Below are positions 6,203 to 12,861 of a stretch of DNA of 14,647 bases, piece after piece (position 1 is the stretch's first letter; each line of letters starts with the position of its first letter). The notes beneath the pieces are model-generated. The model made no database searches, was not told the DNA's origin, and worked only from the letters and a program-made list of their open reading frames with translations. The translations under genes were made by a program, and so were the position numbers. Source of the stretch: Anaerolineaceae bacterium (GTDB lineage Bacteria; Chloroflexota; Anaerolineae; Anaerolineales; Anaerolineaceae); assembly GCA_011620505.1 (NCBI GenBank), contig WOZA01000108.1, positions 1 through 14,647 of the forward strand, read 5' to 3'.

Positions 6203-6976
6203 TCAGGATTTGTATCCCAAAAGTACAAGGTCACCGCTGGAGCCAGGTTCATAAGGCGCAGCAGCAAGGTTGCCGTAGAGCCGGATATCTCTGAATCCCA
6301 AAGTGGTCAGTTCTGCTTTAAGCTTCTCAGAAAAAATCGGCAAAAGGTGGGTGGATGTGAGCTGGGTATGCCAGGGGGTGTTTGGTTTGCGATGAAGAGA
6401 GAGGATGTTGAACTGGATCTTGCCGTCGGCTTCAAAGTCGTAAAAACGGATGAAAAGCCATTCAGTTGTACCTTCCTTCACAGTTTGTGGTTCCATCCAG
6501 CGTTTTTTCTCTCCCATTACCAGGTCAAAATTGCGCATTTGAAGCAAAAGCATACCTCCTGGACGGAGGAGGTCTTTGAAGTCTTGCAGAGCTTTTTTGA
6601 GGTCCTGCTCAGACGCGACGTGGGGGAGGGAATTTCCCAGGCACAAAACCGCGTCAAACTCCCCGGGCTGCTTGAAGGTTTCGTTGATGCTCCCGAAGCC
6701 CGCTGTTCGGAAAGTCACTTTTTCACCTGCAGCCTTGGCATTCGCATCCGCCAGGCTGACCATCTCGGGGTATAGGTCCGAACCGGCCATTTGAAACCCG
6801 ATGTTCGCCAGGGCGATCGCGTGATGCCCGGTGCCGCAGGCAGTATCCATCACCCGAATTTGGGAGGGGTCTTTCCCGAGGGCACGCAATTGTTGCTCCA
6901 AAAAGGGGAGTTCATAGGCAAGTCGGTCGTCCCAGTTGACGAAGTAATCGTAGATCGAAGCAAGTTTGTCATACAT
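6203..6976 (-). CDS. Class I SAM-dependent methyltransferase, substrate unknown
   Basis: A 257-residue methyltransferase. It begins MYDKLASIYDYFVNWDDR, typical of small-molecule methylases of the glycine/sarcosine N-methyltransferase-like type. Motif I is VMDTACGTGHH (42-52), Asp67 follows strand 2 (AGSDLYPEM, 64-72), and FDAVLCLGNSLPHV (107-120) and LLRPGGMLLLQMRNF (136-150) are motifs II and III. The C-terminal half (160-257) is strand-rich and carries no recognised targeting motif. The substrate cannot be told; a small metabolite is more likely than RNA. It starts 1 nt after the mutM stop, with AAAGGAG inside the end of mutM as ribosome-binding site, so translation is coupled. It is the last gene of the long minus-strand run. 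Confidence 0.85.
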   Translation of the reverse strand: MYDKLASIYDYFVNWDDRLAYELPFLEQQLRALGKDPSQIRVMDTACGTGHHAIALANIGFQMAGSDLYPEMVSLADANAKAAGEKVTFRTAGFGSINETFKQPGEFDAVLCLGNSLPHVASEQDLKKALQDFKDLLRPGGMLLLQMRNFDLVMGEKKRWMEPQTVKEGTTEWLFIRFYDFEADGKIQFNILSLHRKPNTPWHTQLTSTHLLPIFSEKLKAELTTLGFRDIRLYGNLAAAPYEPGSSGDLVLLGYKS

Positions 6977-6977
6977 A

Positions 6978-7805
6978 TTAAGCTCCTTTTAGCGTCTGGC
7001 AGTTCGGGCAAAAATGGGTACCTCTTTGACCTACAAGGATTTTATTGATCGGCTGCCCGCAACGTGGGCAAGGCTTGCCTGACCGTTGATACACCTGGAA
7101 ATGGTTCTGAAAATCCCCTCCGCGGTAGACCCAGTCGATACTGGCACCGTTGGATTCAATCCCGCTTGCCAGGGTGAATCGGATGGCTTCCAGAAGCCCG
7201 GCGGCATCCTGTGCGTCGAGGGTTTCAGTGGATTGCAGTGGGTGTATGCTGGCTCTGAAAAGTGCTTCATCGGTGTAAATGTTCCCCAATCCAGCCAGGA
7301 AGTGTTGATCAAGCAATAATGGCTTTATCGCCCGCTTCCTCTCTCGCAACATTTCATGGAATTTTGCTGGTGTCAACGCAGGGTCATCAGGCTCTGGGCC
7401 CAAAGCAGCGAATATGGCAATTGTGTCATCCACAAGCCAGACTCTGCCAAATTTCCGTGTGTCATTAAAGCTAAGACGCCAGCCAGAAGTAAAATCCAGC
7501 ACCATGCGGTCATGCTTTTGGAGAGGTAATTCGGACGGTTCCACCCTCAGGTCACCACTCATACGCAGGTGGAATACCAATATCGATTCGGAGAGGGTTA
7601 TGGTCAGGAATTTGGCTCTTCGTCCGATATCTCGTACTGATTGTCCCGGGAGCAGTGAATGAAACGTCTCAATATCTGGTTCTGCCAGTGTTTGCGGCCA
7701 AAGCAGACGAGCGCTCAGAATAGTCTGTCCAATTAAAGACGAAGCACCATCGGTGCCCCGTCTTAAGTTTCTCGCAATGGTTTCGACTTCAGGAAGTTCA
7801 GGCAC
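6978..7805 (-). CDS. mutM: Formamidopyrimidine-DNA glycosylase (Fpg/MutM)
   Basis: A 275-residue bifunctional DNA glycosylase/AP lyase that removes 8-oxoguanine and formamidopyrimidines. The start MPELPEVET supplies Pro2, the Schiff-base nucleophile, and Glu3. Lys65 (RRAKFL) matches the family's catalytic Lys. HLRMSG at 79-84 carries the intercalating Met82. NDTRKFG at 114-120 matches the DxRRFG void-filling loop. Lys161 and Asn175 (GLGNIYTDEALF) are in place. The zinc finger has C246, C249, C266 and C269, with Arg261 in the GQRGTHFCPNC loop. The start codon is GTG, the only one that gives the mandatory N-terminal Pro; the preceding GAG is a weak ribosome-binding site, so translation probably depends on coupling to prs, which stops 5 nt upstream. 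Confidence 0.97.
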   Translation of the reverse strand: MPELPEVETIARNLRRGTDGASSLIGQTILSARLLWPQTLAEPDIETFHSLLPGQSVRDIGRRAKFLTITLSESILVFHLRMSGDLRVEPSELPLQKHDRMVLDFTSGWRLSFNDTRKFGRVWLVDDTIAIFAALGPEPDDPALTPAKFHEMLRERKRAIKPLLLDQHFLAGLGNIYTDEALFRASIHPLQSTETLDAQDAAGLLEAIRFTLASGIESNGASIDWVYRGGDFQNHFQVYQRSGKPCPRCGQPINKILVGQRGTHFCPNCQTLKGA

Positions 7806-7810
7806 TTCGC

Positions 7811-8800
7811 TTACTCATTAAACATTGCACCAACGCTTGTGCCCTCATTTGCCCGTTTAATGACCTCTGCCAGCAAGGGACCAATACTGAGGATGGTCAG
7901 ACGAGCGCCGAACAGCGCTTTCTGTTCGAGAGATATGGGGATTGTGTTGGTGGTAATGAATTGTTTTACGGGCATTGCAACCAAGCGTTCGGATGCAGAG
8001 GGTGAGAGAACGGGATGGATGAAAACCACATAGACATCCTTGGCGCCGTTCAACTTCGCCACCTGTACCGCCTGGGCGATCGAGCCGCCAGTATCGATCT
8101 CATCGTCAATTAACAGCACATCCCGCCCATGTACATCTCCGATCAGGTTGAGAGCCTGGGTGTGATCTTTATTGTCAATGCGGCGTTTTTCGATAAATGC
8201 CAGAGGGATATTGAGAGCCTGCGCATATCGTCTGCCTTGCTTGGCAAAGCCGAGGTCAGCTGTCAGCAGGACGGGATTGGTAAGGTTGGGGACAAGCCCG
8301 AGTAAATAAGGTTTCAGGATATGGTAAGCAGAAAGCACATCCCCAGGAATATCGAAGAACCCTTGAATCTGTCCGGCGTGAAGGTCCATGGTGATATAGC
8401 GATCCGCGCCCGCTGTTTCCATCATCTGCGCCACCAATTTGGCAGTGATCGGAACGCGCGGTTGGTCCTTGCGGTCTGAACGCCCATAGCACATATATGG
8501 GAAGACCAAAGTGATGCGTCCTGCGGAGTCCAGTTTGAGCGTTTGTGCAAGAATCAACAATTCCATCAGGTTGCGATGAACTGGCATGGAGGTCGTCTGG
8601 ATGATGTAACAATCCTGCCCGCGCACTGAGGCGTGCAGCTTGACAAAAAGGTTTTCATTGGTGAATTCAACCACATCCCGGCCGCAAAGCTCCAACCCGA
8701 GGTTGTCAGCAACTTCCTGGGCCAGATCAGGTGAAGCCGTTCCAGCAAAAAGGCGGATATTACCATAGAGCAAACTGTGCAGAGTCTTACCAGTGGTCAT
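7811..8800 (-). CDS. prs: Ribose-phosphate pyrophosphokinase (PRPP synthetase)
   Basis: A 329-residue enzyme that makes PRPP from ribose 5-phosphate and ATP for nucleotide, His and Trp synthesis. The PRPP-binding loop is DVLLIDDEIDTGGS (227-240). The ATP/metal segment is YGRSDRKDQPRVPITAKLV (105-123). ITMDLHAGQIQGFFDIP (136-152) and the catalytic loop EKRR (204-207) match class I enzymes. The end ANEGTSVGAMF aligns with the E. coli end. Two positions are unusual: FTNEN (46-50) stands where FxDGE is typical, and TADLGFAKQGRR replaces the common SPDxGGVxRA ribose-phosphate segment, so this is a divergent branch and allosteric control may differ. A weak AAAGGA lies 12 nt before the ATG. It follows the GNAT gene by 17 nt. 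Confidence 0.92.
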   Translation of the reverse strand: MTTGKTLHSLLYGNIRLFAGTASPDLAQEVADNLGLELCGRDVVEFTNENLFVKLHASVRGQDCYIIQTTSMPVHRNLMELLILAQTLKLDSAGRITLVFPYMCYGRSDRKDQPRVPITAKLVAQMMETAGADRYITMDLHAGQIQGFFDIPGDVLSAYHILKPYLLGLVPNLTNPVLLTADLGFAKQGRRYAQALNIPLAFIEKRRIDNKDHTQALNLIGDVHGRDVLLIDDEIDTGGSIAQAVQVAKLNGAKDVYVVFIHPVLSPSASERLVAMPVKQFITTNTIPISLEQKALFGARLTILSIGPLLAEVIKRANEGTSVGAMFNE

Positions 8801-8817
8801 CTGTTAATGCATTCCTT

Positions 8818-9369
8818 TCAGCTTTTGATCCAATCCGATTTCAAAATGCTCATTACGTGGACATCCATGTAACGTCCATGTTTGTACTCGGCCTGGCGTA
8901 ACGTGCCTTCGTAGACAAATCCGGCTTTCTCATAAGCTTTCCTGGCTCTCGGGTTGGTATCGTATACCCTCAGCCAGATGCGGTTAAGATTGAGTTCTTC
9001 AAATCCATAACGGCACATCGTGCGCATTACCTCAGTGCCGTAACCTTTGTTCCAGTAATCCTTCTCACCAATCATGATCCCAATTTCAACTGAACGCGCT
9101 TTTTGATTGATGGGAAAGAAAGAGGTGTTGCCAATCACAACCCACTTGTCATCGCTGCCTTCAGGGTGTACTTCAATCACAAGTGTGCGCTCATCGATCG
9201 GACGTGCTTTCATCGCTTCGAACCAGCCCTCTTCTTCTACTGTCCCCATCGGGGCGTAGACTTCGAGGTTCTCGACGACTTCCGGATCGTTGATCCAACG
9301 CAGGAATTGCGGAATATCCGTTCGTTCAGCAGACCGCAGGCGAAGATTGTGACCGTATAGGTAAGGCAT
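8818..9369 (-). CDS. GNAT-family N-acetyltransferase, RimJ/RimL-like
   Basis: A 183-residue single-domain GNAT of the Acetyltransf_3 type. It shows the RimJ/RimL-like opening LRLRSAERTDIPQFLRWIND (9-28), the acetyl-CoA pyrophosphate loop NKGYGTEVM (107-115) and the C-terminal NPRARKAYEKAGF block (139-151), then GTLRQAEYKHGRYMDV (155-170). Relatives acetylate ribosomal protein N-termini, antibiotics or small amines; no residue here decides between them. The HGRYMDVHVM ending is common in enzymes annotated as ribosomal-protein or spermidine acetyltransferases. AGGAG lies 6-7 nt before the ATG. It sits 8 nt downstream of aspS inside the seven-gene run, so a link with translation is possible but unproven. 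Confidence 0.85.
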   Translation of the reverse strand: MPYLYGHNLRLRSAERTDIPQFLRWINDPEVVENLEVYAPMGTVEEEGWFEAMKARPIDERTLVIEVHPEGSDDKWVVIGNTSFFPINQKARSVEIGIMIGEKDYWNKGYGTEVMRTMCRYGFEELNLNRIWLRVYDTNPRARKAYEKAGFVYEGTLRQAEYKHGRYMDVHVMSILKSDWIKS

Positions 9370-9377
9370 TGGTGCTC

Positions 9378-10697
9378 CTAAGGCTCCAGTCTGTTGGGAC
9401 CCCTAAACAGGTAAACAGCATCCCGGATAGAGGGAAGGTTGAGCATGACCATCAACAGACGGCTAAGTCCCATCCCGAGACCGCCGTGCGGCGGACAGCC
9501 ATAGCGGAAGAAGTTCAGATAGTTCTGAATCGGTTCGAGCGTCAGACCCTTATCGAGAGCTTGTTGGGTCAATTTTTCATAGCGGTGTTCCCGTTGGGCG
9601 CCAGTGGTAATTTCCAACCCGCGTCCCAGTAGATCGAAACTCTTGGTCAGGCTGGGGTTGTCTTCGTGGAGCATGTGATAAAAAGGTCGTACCGTGAACG
9701 GCCAATCTTTGACAAACACGAAGTCATGCCCGAAGTTTTGCTTTACATAATCGCCGAGGGTGCGCTCCGCACCAGGATCAAGGTCTCCCTTGCGTTCAGG
9801 AGGGAGCTTGTAATCCATCTTCTTCAAAATCTGAAACGCTTCTGACATCGTCAGGCGCGGGAAGGGGACAGTGGGTACTTCGAATTCGACGTCGAAATAC
9901 TCTTTGATAGCAGCGTGAAATTTCGCATCGACTGCCTGGTATACATACGCCAGCCACTTTTCCGTGAAAGCCATCACGTCTTCATGACTGTCGATCCAGG
10001 AGATTTCAAAGTCCACGCCAGTGAATTCTGTCATATGGCGGGAGGTAAAAGAGGGGTCAGCCCGGAAGACTGGTCCGATCTCAAAAATGCGTTCAAAACC
10101 GGCTGCCTGCGCCATCTGCTTGTAGAACTGGGGTGATTGCGCAAGGTAGGCAGTGCGGTCGAAGTATTCCACTTTAAATAGTTCCGCGCCGCTTTCGCTT
10201 GGAGCTCCCATGATCTTGGGGGAATGGACTTCGATGAAACCATTTTGGATCCAATACTCGCGCATGGCTTGTTCAGTGCAGGTCTGGATTTCAAAGATCA
10301 GGCGATTACGTTCGCGGCGGAGGTCCAGGTAGCGCCAATCCATGCGATAATCCTGGTCAGGCAGGGTTTCTGCAAAGGGTTCGAAGGGCAGAGGAAGTTC
10401 TGCGTTGTTTTCAATGGTCAACGATTCGAGCTGAACCTCAATGCCGCCAAGCTTAACGACCGCGTTCTCGACCACTTTACCCGTAATTGTCAATGCGGAT
10501 TCTGTCCCGAGGGTAGAAATAGCTTCTGCCAGTTCGGGGTTACCCTTTTTCCAGTGAGTTACCTGCACCAATCCGGTCCTGTCGCGCAGGATCAGGAACT
10601 GCATGCTCTTTTGATCGCGCAGGGTCTGCAGCCAGCCCTTAAGTGTGACCTGCTGACCGATTTTTGCCTTCAGATCTTGAATGAAAGTTCTTTCCAT
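9378..10697 (-). CDS. aspS: Aspartyl-tRNA synthetase, archaeal/eukaryotic type
   Basis: A 439-residue class IIb synthetase lacking the GAD insertion of the usual bacterial AspRS (about 590 residues), so it is the short archaeal type. The N-terminal OB-fold anticodon domain spans 1-100 (GWLQTLRDQKSMQFLILRDR, 21-40). Motif 1 lies around FIEVHSPKI (154-162), motif 2 is FRADPSFTSRHMTEF (211-225) and motif 3 is GLGMGLSRLLM (406-416). QSPQFYKQ (187-194) and GAQREHR (366-372) are AspRS-like, and the end NRLEP matches archaeal AspRS (RRLTP) and not AsnRS. By my hand alignment Gln24 and Lys82 occupy the two positions tied to tRNA-Asp versus tRNA-Asn discrimination, suggesting a discriminating enzyme. 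GGAG overlaps the meaB end 8 nt before the ATG; the gap to meaB is 5 nt. Confidence 0.93.
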   Translation of the reverse strand: MERTFIQDLKAKIGQQVTLKGWLQTLRDQKSMQFLILRDRTGLVQVTHWKKGNPELAEAISTLGTESALTITGKVVENAVVKLGGIEVQLESLTIENNAELPLPFEPFAETLPDQDYRMDWRYLDLRRERNRLIFEIQTCTEQAMREYWIQNGFIEVHSPKIMGAPSESGAELFKVEYFDRTAYLAQSPQFYKQMAQAAGFERIFEIGPVFRADPSFTSRHMTEFTGVDFEISWIDSHEDVMAFTEKWLAYVYQAVDAKFHAAIKEYFDVEFEVPTVPFPRLTMSEAFQILKKMDYKLPPERKGDLDPGAERTLGDYVKQNFGHDFVFVKDWPFTVRPFYHMLHEDNPSLTKSFDLLGRGLEITTGAQREHRYEKLTQQALDKGLTLEPIQNYLNFFRYGCPPHGGLGMGLSRLLMVMLNLPSIRDAVYLFRGPNRLEP

Positions 10698-10702
10698 TGG
10701 TC

Positions 10703-11737
10703 TTACTCCGATGATTCCACAGTATTATTTCGATTATACGCCAATAAATCCCGAACAACCGCATTCGGGGAAATTACGCGTTTTTGGGCTTTTTCAACCA
10801 GGGAATCCACCAGTTCTGCGGGTACGTTCTGATGGAAATTTTCGAGCAGACCGGCGATCAGCTGGTGGCTAATATTCGTTCGGATGGCTGCCTGGTCCTT
10901 TGCGTGCCATTGTCCGCTTTGGCGCAAGTGGGCTGCGTGTTTAAGGATGGCGTCGGTCAGTTCCGTGATGCCCTGGTATTCGCTTGCCACGGTCTTGAGC
11001 ACGGGTGGGATCCAATCCGCTGATGGGGTTGCTCTCACAGGATTGTCAGGAAAATCCTCAAGGTGATGATTACTGTTGTTGATACTTTTGGCATAGCCCA
11101 TCTCAACCATGTTTTTCAGATAACTGACACTTTGATCTGCTCCAGGGCGATCGGCTTTATTGACCACCAGGATGTCCGCGATCTCTAAAATCCCAGCTTT
11201 GATCGATTGGATGTCATCTCCCATGCCCGGGGCGTCGACCACGATGGTGGTATGCGCCAGGTTGACCACATCCACTTCCGACTGTCCTGCCCCTACCGTC
11301 TCTATCAGGATGAAGCCATATCCTGCAGCGTCGAAAACCTGGCTCAGGGCTTCTGTCTGCTCTGCCAACCCACCCAGCGCGCCCCGGGAAGCCATGGAAC
11401 GAATGAAAATTTGCTTGTCGTCCTGCAAATCCAGCATGCGCACCCGGTCACCCAGGATTGCACCCCCTGTAAAGGGGCTGGATGGATCCACGGCGATGAT
11501 GGCAACTTTCTTTTCGGGTTCCCGACGGCGCAACTCTCGGGTCAGTGCATTCACCAAGGTGCTTTTGCCTGAACCTGGCGGACCTGTTATGCCGATCTTG
11601 TGTGCTGTTCCGGTCTCAAGGAAAAGTTCTTCAAGCGCTGCAAGGCCTGCTTCCGTGCCATTTTCAACCTGGCTCAAAATGCGAGAAAGGGCAAGCCTAT
11701 TGCCCTTTCTCAGCGAGTCGATCAAAGCAGAGGTCAT
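10703..11737 (-). CDS. meaB: Methylmalonyl-CoA mutase-associated GTPase MeaB
   Basis: A 344-residue G3E-family P-loop GTPase that gates cobalamin loading and protects methylmalonyl-CoA mutase from inactivation. Walker A is GPPGSGKST (52-60). VDPSSPFTGGAILGDRVRM (83-101) and RSMASRGALGGLAE (113-126) are the strongly conserved MeaB/ArgK blocks. ETVGAGQSEVDVV (146-158) holds the switch region, and VVNKADRPGAD (191-201) is the NKxD guanine-specificity motif. The region 212-245 has a slightly longer polar insert (INNSNHHLEDFPDNP) than many MeaBs. The C-terminal helices (270-335) form the dimerisation arm. It begins 2 nt after the stop of the B12-binding subunit and has no well-placed Shine-Dalgarno, pointing to reinitiation after that gene, its functional partner. 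Confidence 0.96.
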   Translation of the reverse strand: MTSALIDSLRKGNRLALSRILSQVENGTEAGLAALEELFLETGTAHKIGITGPPGSGKSTLVNALTRELRRREPEKKVAIIAVDPSSPFTGGAILGDRVRMLDLQDDKQIFIRSMASRGALGGLAEQTEALSQVFDAAGYGFILIETVGAGQSEVDVVNLAHTTIVVDAPGMGDDIQSIKAGILEIADILVVNKADRPGADQSVSYLKNMVEMGYAKSINNSNHHLEDFPDNPVRATPSADWIPPVLKTVASEYQGITELTDAILKHAAHLRQSGQWHAKDQAAIRTNISHQLIAGLLENFHQNVPAELVDSLVEKAQKRVISPNAVVRDLLAYNRNNTVESSE

Positions 11738-11739
11738 TC

Positions 11740-12144
11740 CTACGCTTTCGTTTTTACAGCTTCACGGATGTCTTTGCAGATTTCGCGTGTGTCTGTGCCT
11801 GGTCCGTAGACCTTGTAGACCCCGTGGTCGAGTAAATTTTGAATATCATCTTCTGGGATGATCCCGCCCAGAAAGACAACCACATCTGTCTGTCCGTTAG
11901 CTTGAAGGTTGGCGATTACCTGCGGCACGAGCGCGTTGTGGGCGCCGGAAAGGATGGAAAGACCGACAACGTCCACATCCTCCTGCAATGCGGCTTCAGC
12001 AATCATTTCGGGGGTCTGGCGCAAGCCGGTGTAGATAACTTCCATGCCGTCATCCCGCAATGCGCGGGCTACTACCTTGGCGCCCCGGTCGTGACCATCC
12101 AGCCCGGGTTTGGCAATCAAAACGCGAATCTTTTTCTCGGTCAT
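11740..12144 (-). CDS. B12-binding (small) subunit of methylmalonyl-CoA mutase-type enzyme
   Basis: A 134-residue stand-alone cobalamin-binding domain. DGHDRG (16-21) is the DxHxxG signature, with His18 the lower axial ligand of cobalt. LSILSGAH (62-69) and FLGGIIP (91-97) are the two further family blocks that cradle the nucleotide tail. The length and sequence (VLIAKPGLDGHDRGAKV at the start) match the C-terminal domain of methylmalonyl-CoA mutases, made as a separate polypeptide in archaea and many bacteria. The catalytic TIM-barrel subunit is not in the window. Ethylmalonyl- or isobutyryl-CoA mutase small subunits look nearly alike, so substrate is not settled. A strong AAAGGAG sits 5-6 nt before the ATG, and a TATAAT box lies upstream. 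It heads the seven-gene run and is followed by meaB after 2 nt. Confidence 0.92.
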   Translation of the reverse strand: MTEKKIRVLIAKPGLDGHDRGAKVVARALRDDGMEVIYTGLRQTPEMIAEAALQEDVDVVGLSILSGAHNALVPQVIANLQANGQTDVVVFLGGIIPEDDIQNLLDHGVYKVYGPGTDTREICKDIREAVKTKA

Positions 12145-12170
12145 TGACTCTCCTTTTCGTCGTCGATTAG

Positions 12171-12176
12171 ATTATA
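12171..12176 (-). promoter_or_regulatory. Candidate -10 box for the seven-gene operon
   Basis: A consensus TATAAT on the minus strand, 26 nt before the start of the B12-binding subunit, allows a leader of about 20 nt containing AAAGGAG. No convincing -35 is seen. It lies in the 90-nt gap after the flavin reductase-like gene. Confidence 0.4.
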
Positions 12177-12203
12177 ACGCCTTCCAATAGCTTTTCGGTT
12201 GTT

Positions 12204-12222
12204 CTTGTTGCTTTGCAACAGG
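12204..12222. repeat. Short hairpin between the flavin reductase-like and B12-subunit genes
   Basis: TGTTGC (12206-12211) and GCAACA (12215-12220) pair around a TTT loop and can extend to 8 bp with one G-U. No U tract follows on the minus strand, so termination is doubtful. Confidence 0.3.
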
Positions 12223-12234
12223 TGAGAAAACGCA

Positions 12235-12780
12235 TTAATCATTACCGGTCGGGTTACTTTGATACTTTTTGGTTCCCTTAATCTGTAAGATCTCGCCGTA
12301 ATACAATCGGTGGTAATTTCCGCCGTCATAATGCTCATGGATGAAAGGAGCAAGGAACTGCTCCGGATTGTAATCCGTGAAATAGATTTTCTTGCACTCC
12401 ACGCTCAATTCAGCTTCGGCGAAAGTTGGTGAGCTGATCAGATCCGATGCAATCGCGTTCAACTGCGTTTTCGCCAGCTTATCTTCATCTCTGCCGGAAT
12501 GGTTGCCGAGGTACCCTAGATCCCTTCTAAAATCTGATGGGAAGGCAGTCAGGGTGAAGTTATCAAATCGTTCCATGAAGTTGAATGTAAACCGGCTTGG
12601 GCGTACCACCACGAGTGCCGCTGGAACGTTCCACATGGTGCCAAACAAACCCCAGCTGATGGTCATGCAGTTGTAATCCCCTGCCGCGAAGTCGCCGCAC
12701 GCTAAGAGCACCGTCTGACGATCAAACAAGTTGTGCGGTTGGACCGAAAACTGGTAAGGGTCGATCACGAAAAGATCCAT
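12235..12780 (-). CDS. Flavin reductase-like FMN-binding split-barrel protein
   Basis: A 181-residue protein of the flavin reductase-like (FMN-binding split barrel) superfamily. The diagnostic segment is NCMTISWGLFGTMW (37-50), followed by PAALVVVRPSRFT (53-65), where small and basic residues contact FMN phosphate, and FTLTAFPSDFRRDLGYLG (75-92). Relatives reduce flavins with NAD(P)H or carry FMN in electron transfer; substrate and partner cannot be told. The ATG at 12780 is preferred to the TTG one codon earlier, because GGAGG stands 5 nt before the ATG but only 2 nt before the TTG. It is divergent from the UPF0104 gene and separated by 90 nt from the operon downstream, so it may be its own unit or the first gene of that run. 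Confidence 0.82.
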   Translation of the reverse strand: MDLFVIDPYQFSVQPHNLFDRQTVLLACGDFAAGDYNCMTISWGLFGTMWNVPAALVVVRPSRFTFNFMERFDNFTLTAFPSDFRRDLGYLGNHSGRDEDKLAKTQLNAIASDLISSPTFAEAELSVECKKIYFTDYNPEQFLAPFIHEHYDGGNYHRLYYGEILQIKGTKKYQSNPTGND

Positions 12781-12785
12781 CAATT

Positions 12786-12790
12786 CCTCC
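12786..12790 (-). promoter_or_regulatory. Ribosome-binding site fixing the flavin reductase-like start
   Basis: GGAGG on the minus strand, with AATTG between it and the ATG at 12780. The spacing rules out the TTG just upstream as the main start. Confidence 0.6.
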
Positions 12791-12839
12791 GGAAATTTTT
12801 ATGCCCATATTGTAACAAATCCGGCGGGCTTGCCTGTTG

Positions 12840-12845
12840 TATAAT
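12840..12845 (+). promoter_or_regulatory. Candidate -10 box for the UPF0104 gene
   Basis: A consensus TATAAT 16 nt before the ATG at 12862. No good -35 is visible. The leader would be only about 10 nt, with just a weak AGG before the start. Confidence 0.35.
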
Positions 12846-12861
12846 TGCGACCAGGTCTCCT

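Noticed and set aside
10224..10832. A 202-codon open frame on the plus strand
   Set aside because: Antisense to aspS and the end of meaB; no family-like features, so a shadow frame.
11160..11861. A 233-codon open frame on the plus strand
   Set aside because: It lies antisense to meaB and the B12-subunit gene, both certain. Its product is Ser/Arg/Pro-rich with no recognisable domain, as expected of a shadow frame in GC-rich coding DNA.
12141..12353. A 70-codon minus-strand frame overlapping the flavin reductase-like gene end and the B12-subunit start
   Set aside because: No recognisable domain or ribosome-binding site; it overlaps real genes at both ends.
12733..12861. A 43-codon N-terminal extension of the UPF0104 gene
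   Set aside because: It overlaps the start of the divergent flavin reductase-like gene, is not membrane-protein-like, and the ATG at 12862 gives the normal family start.
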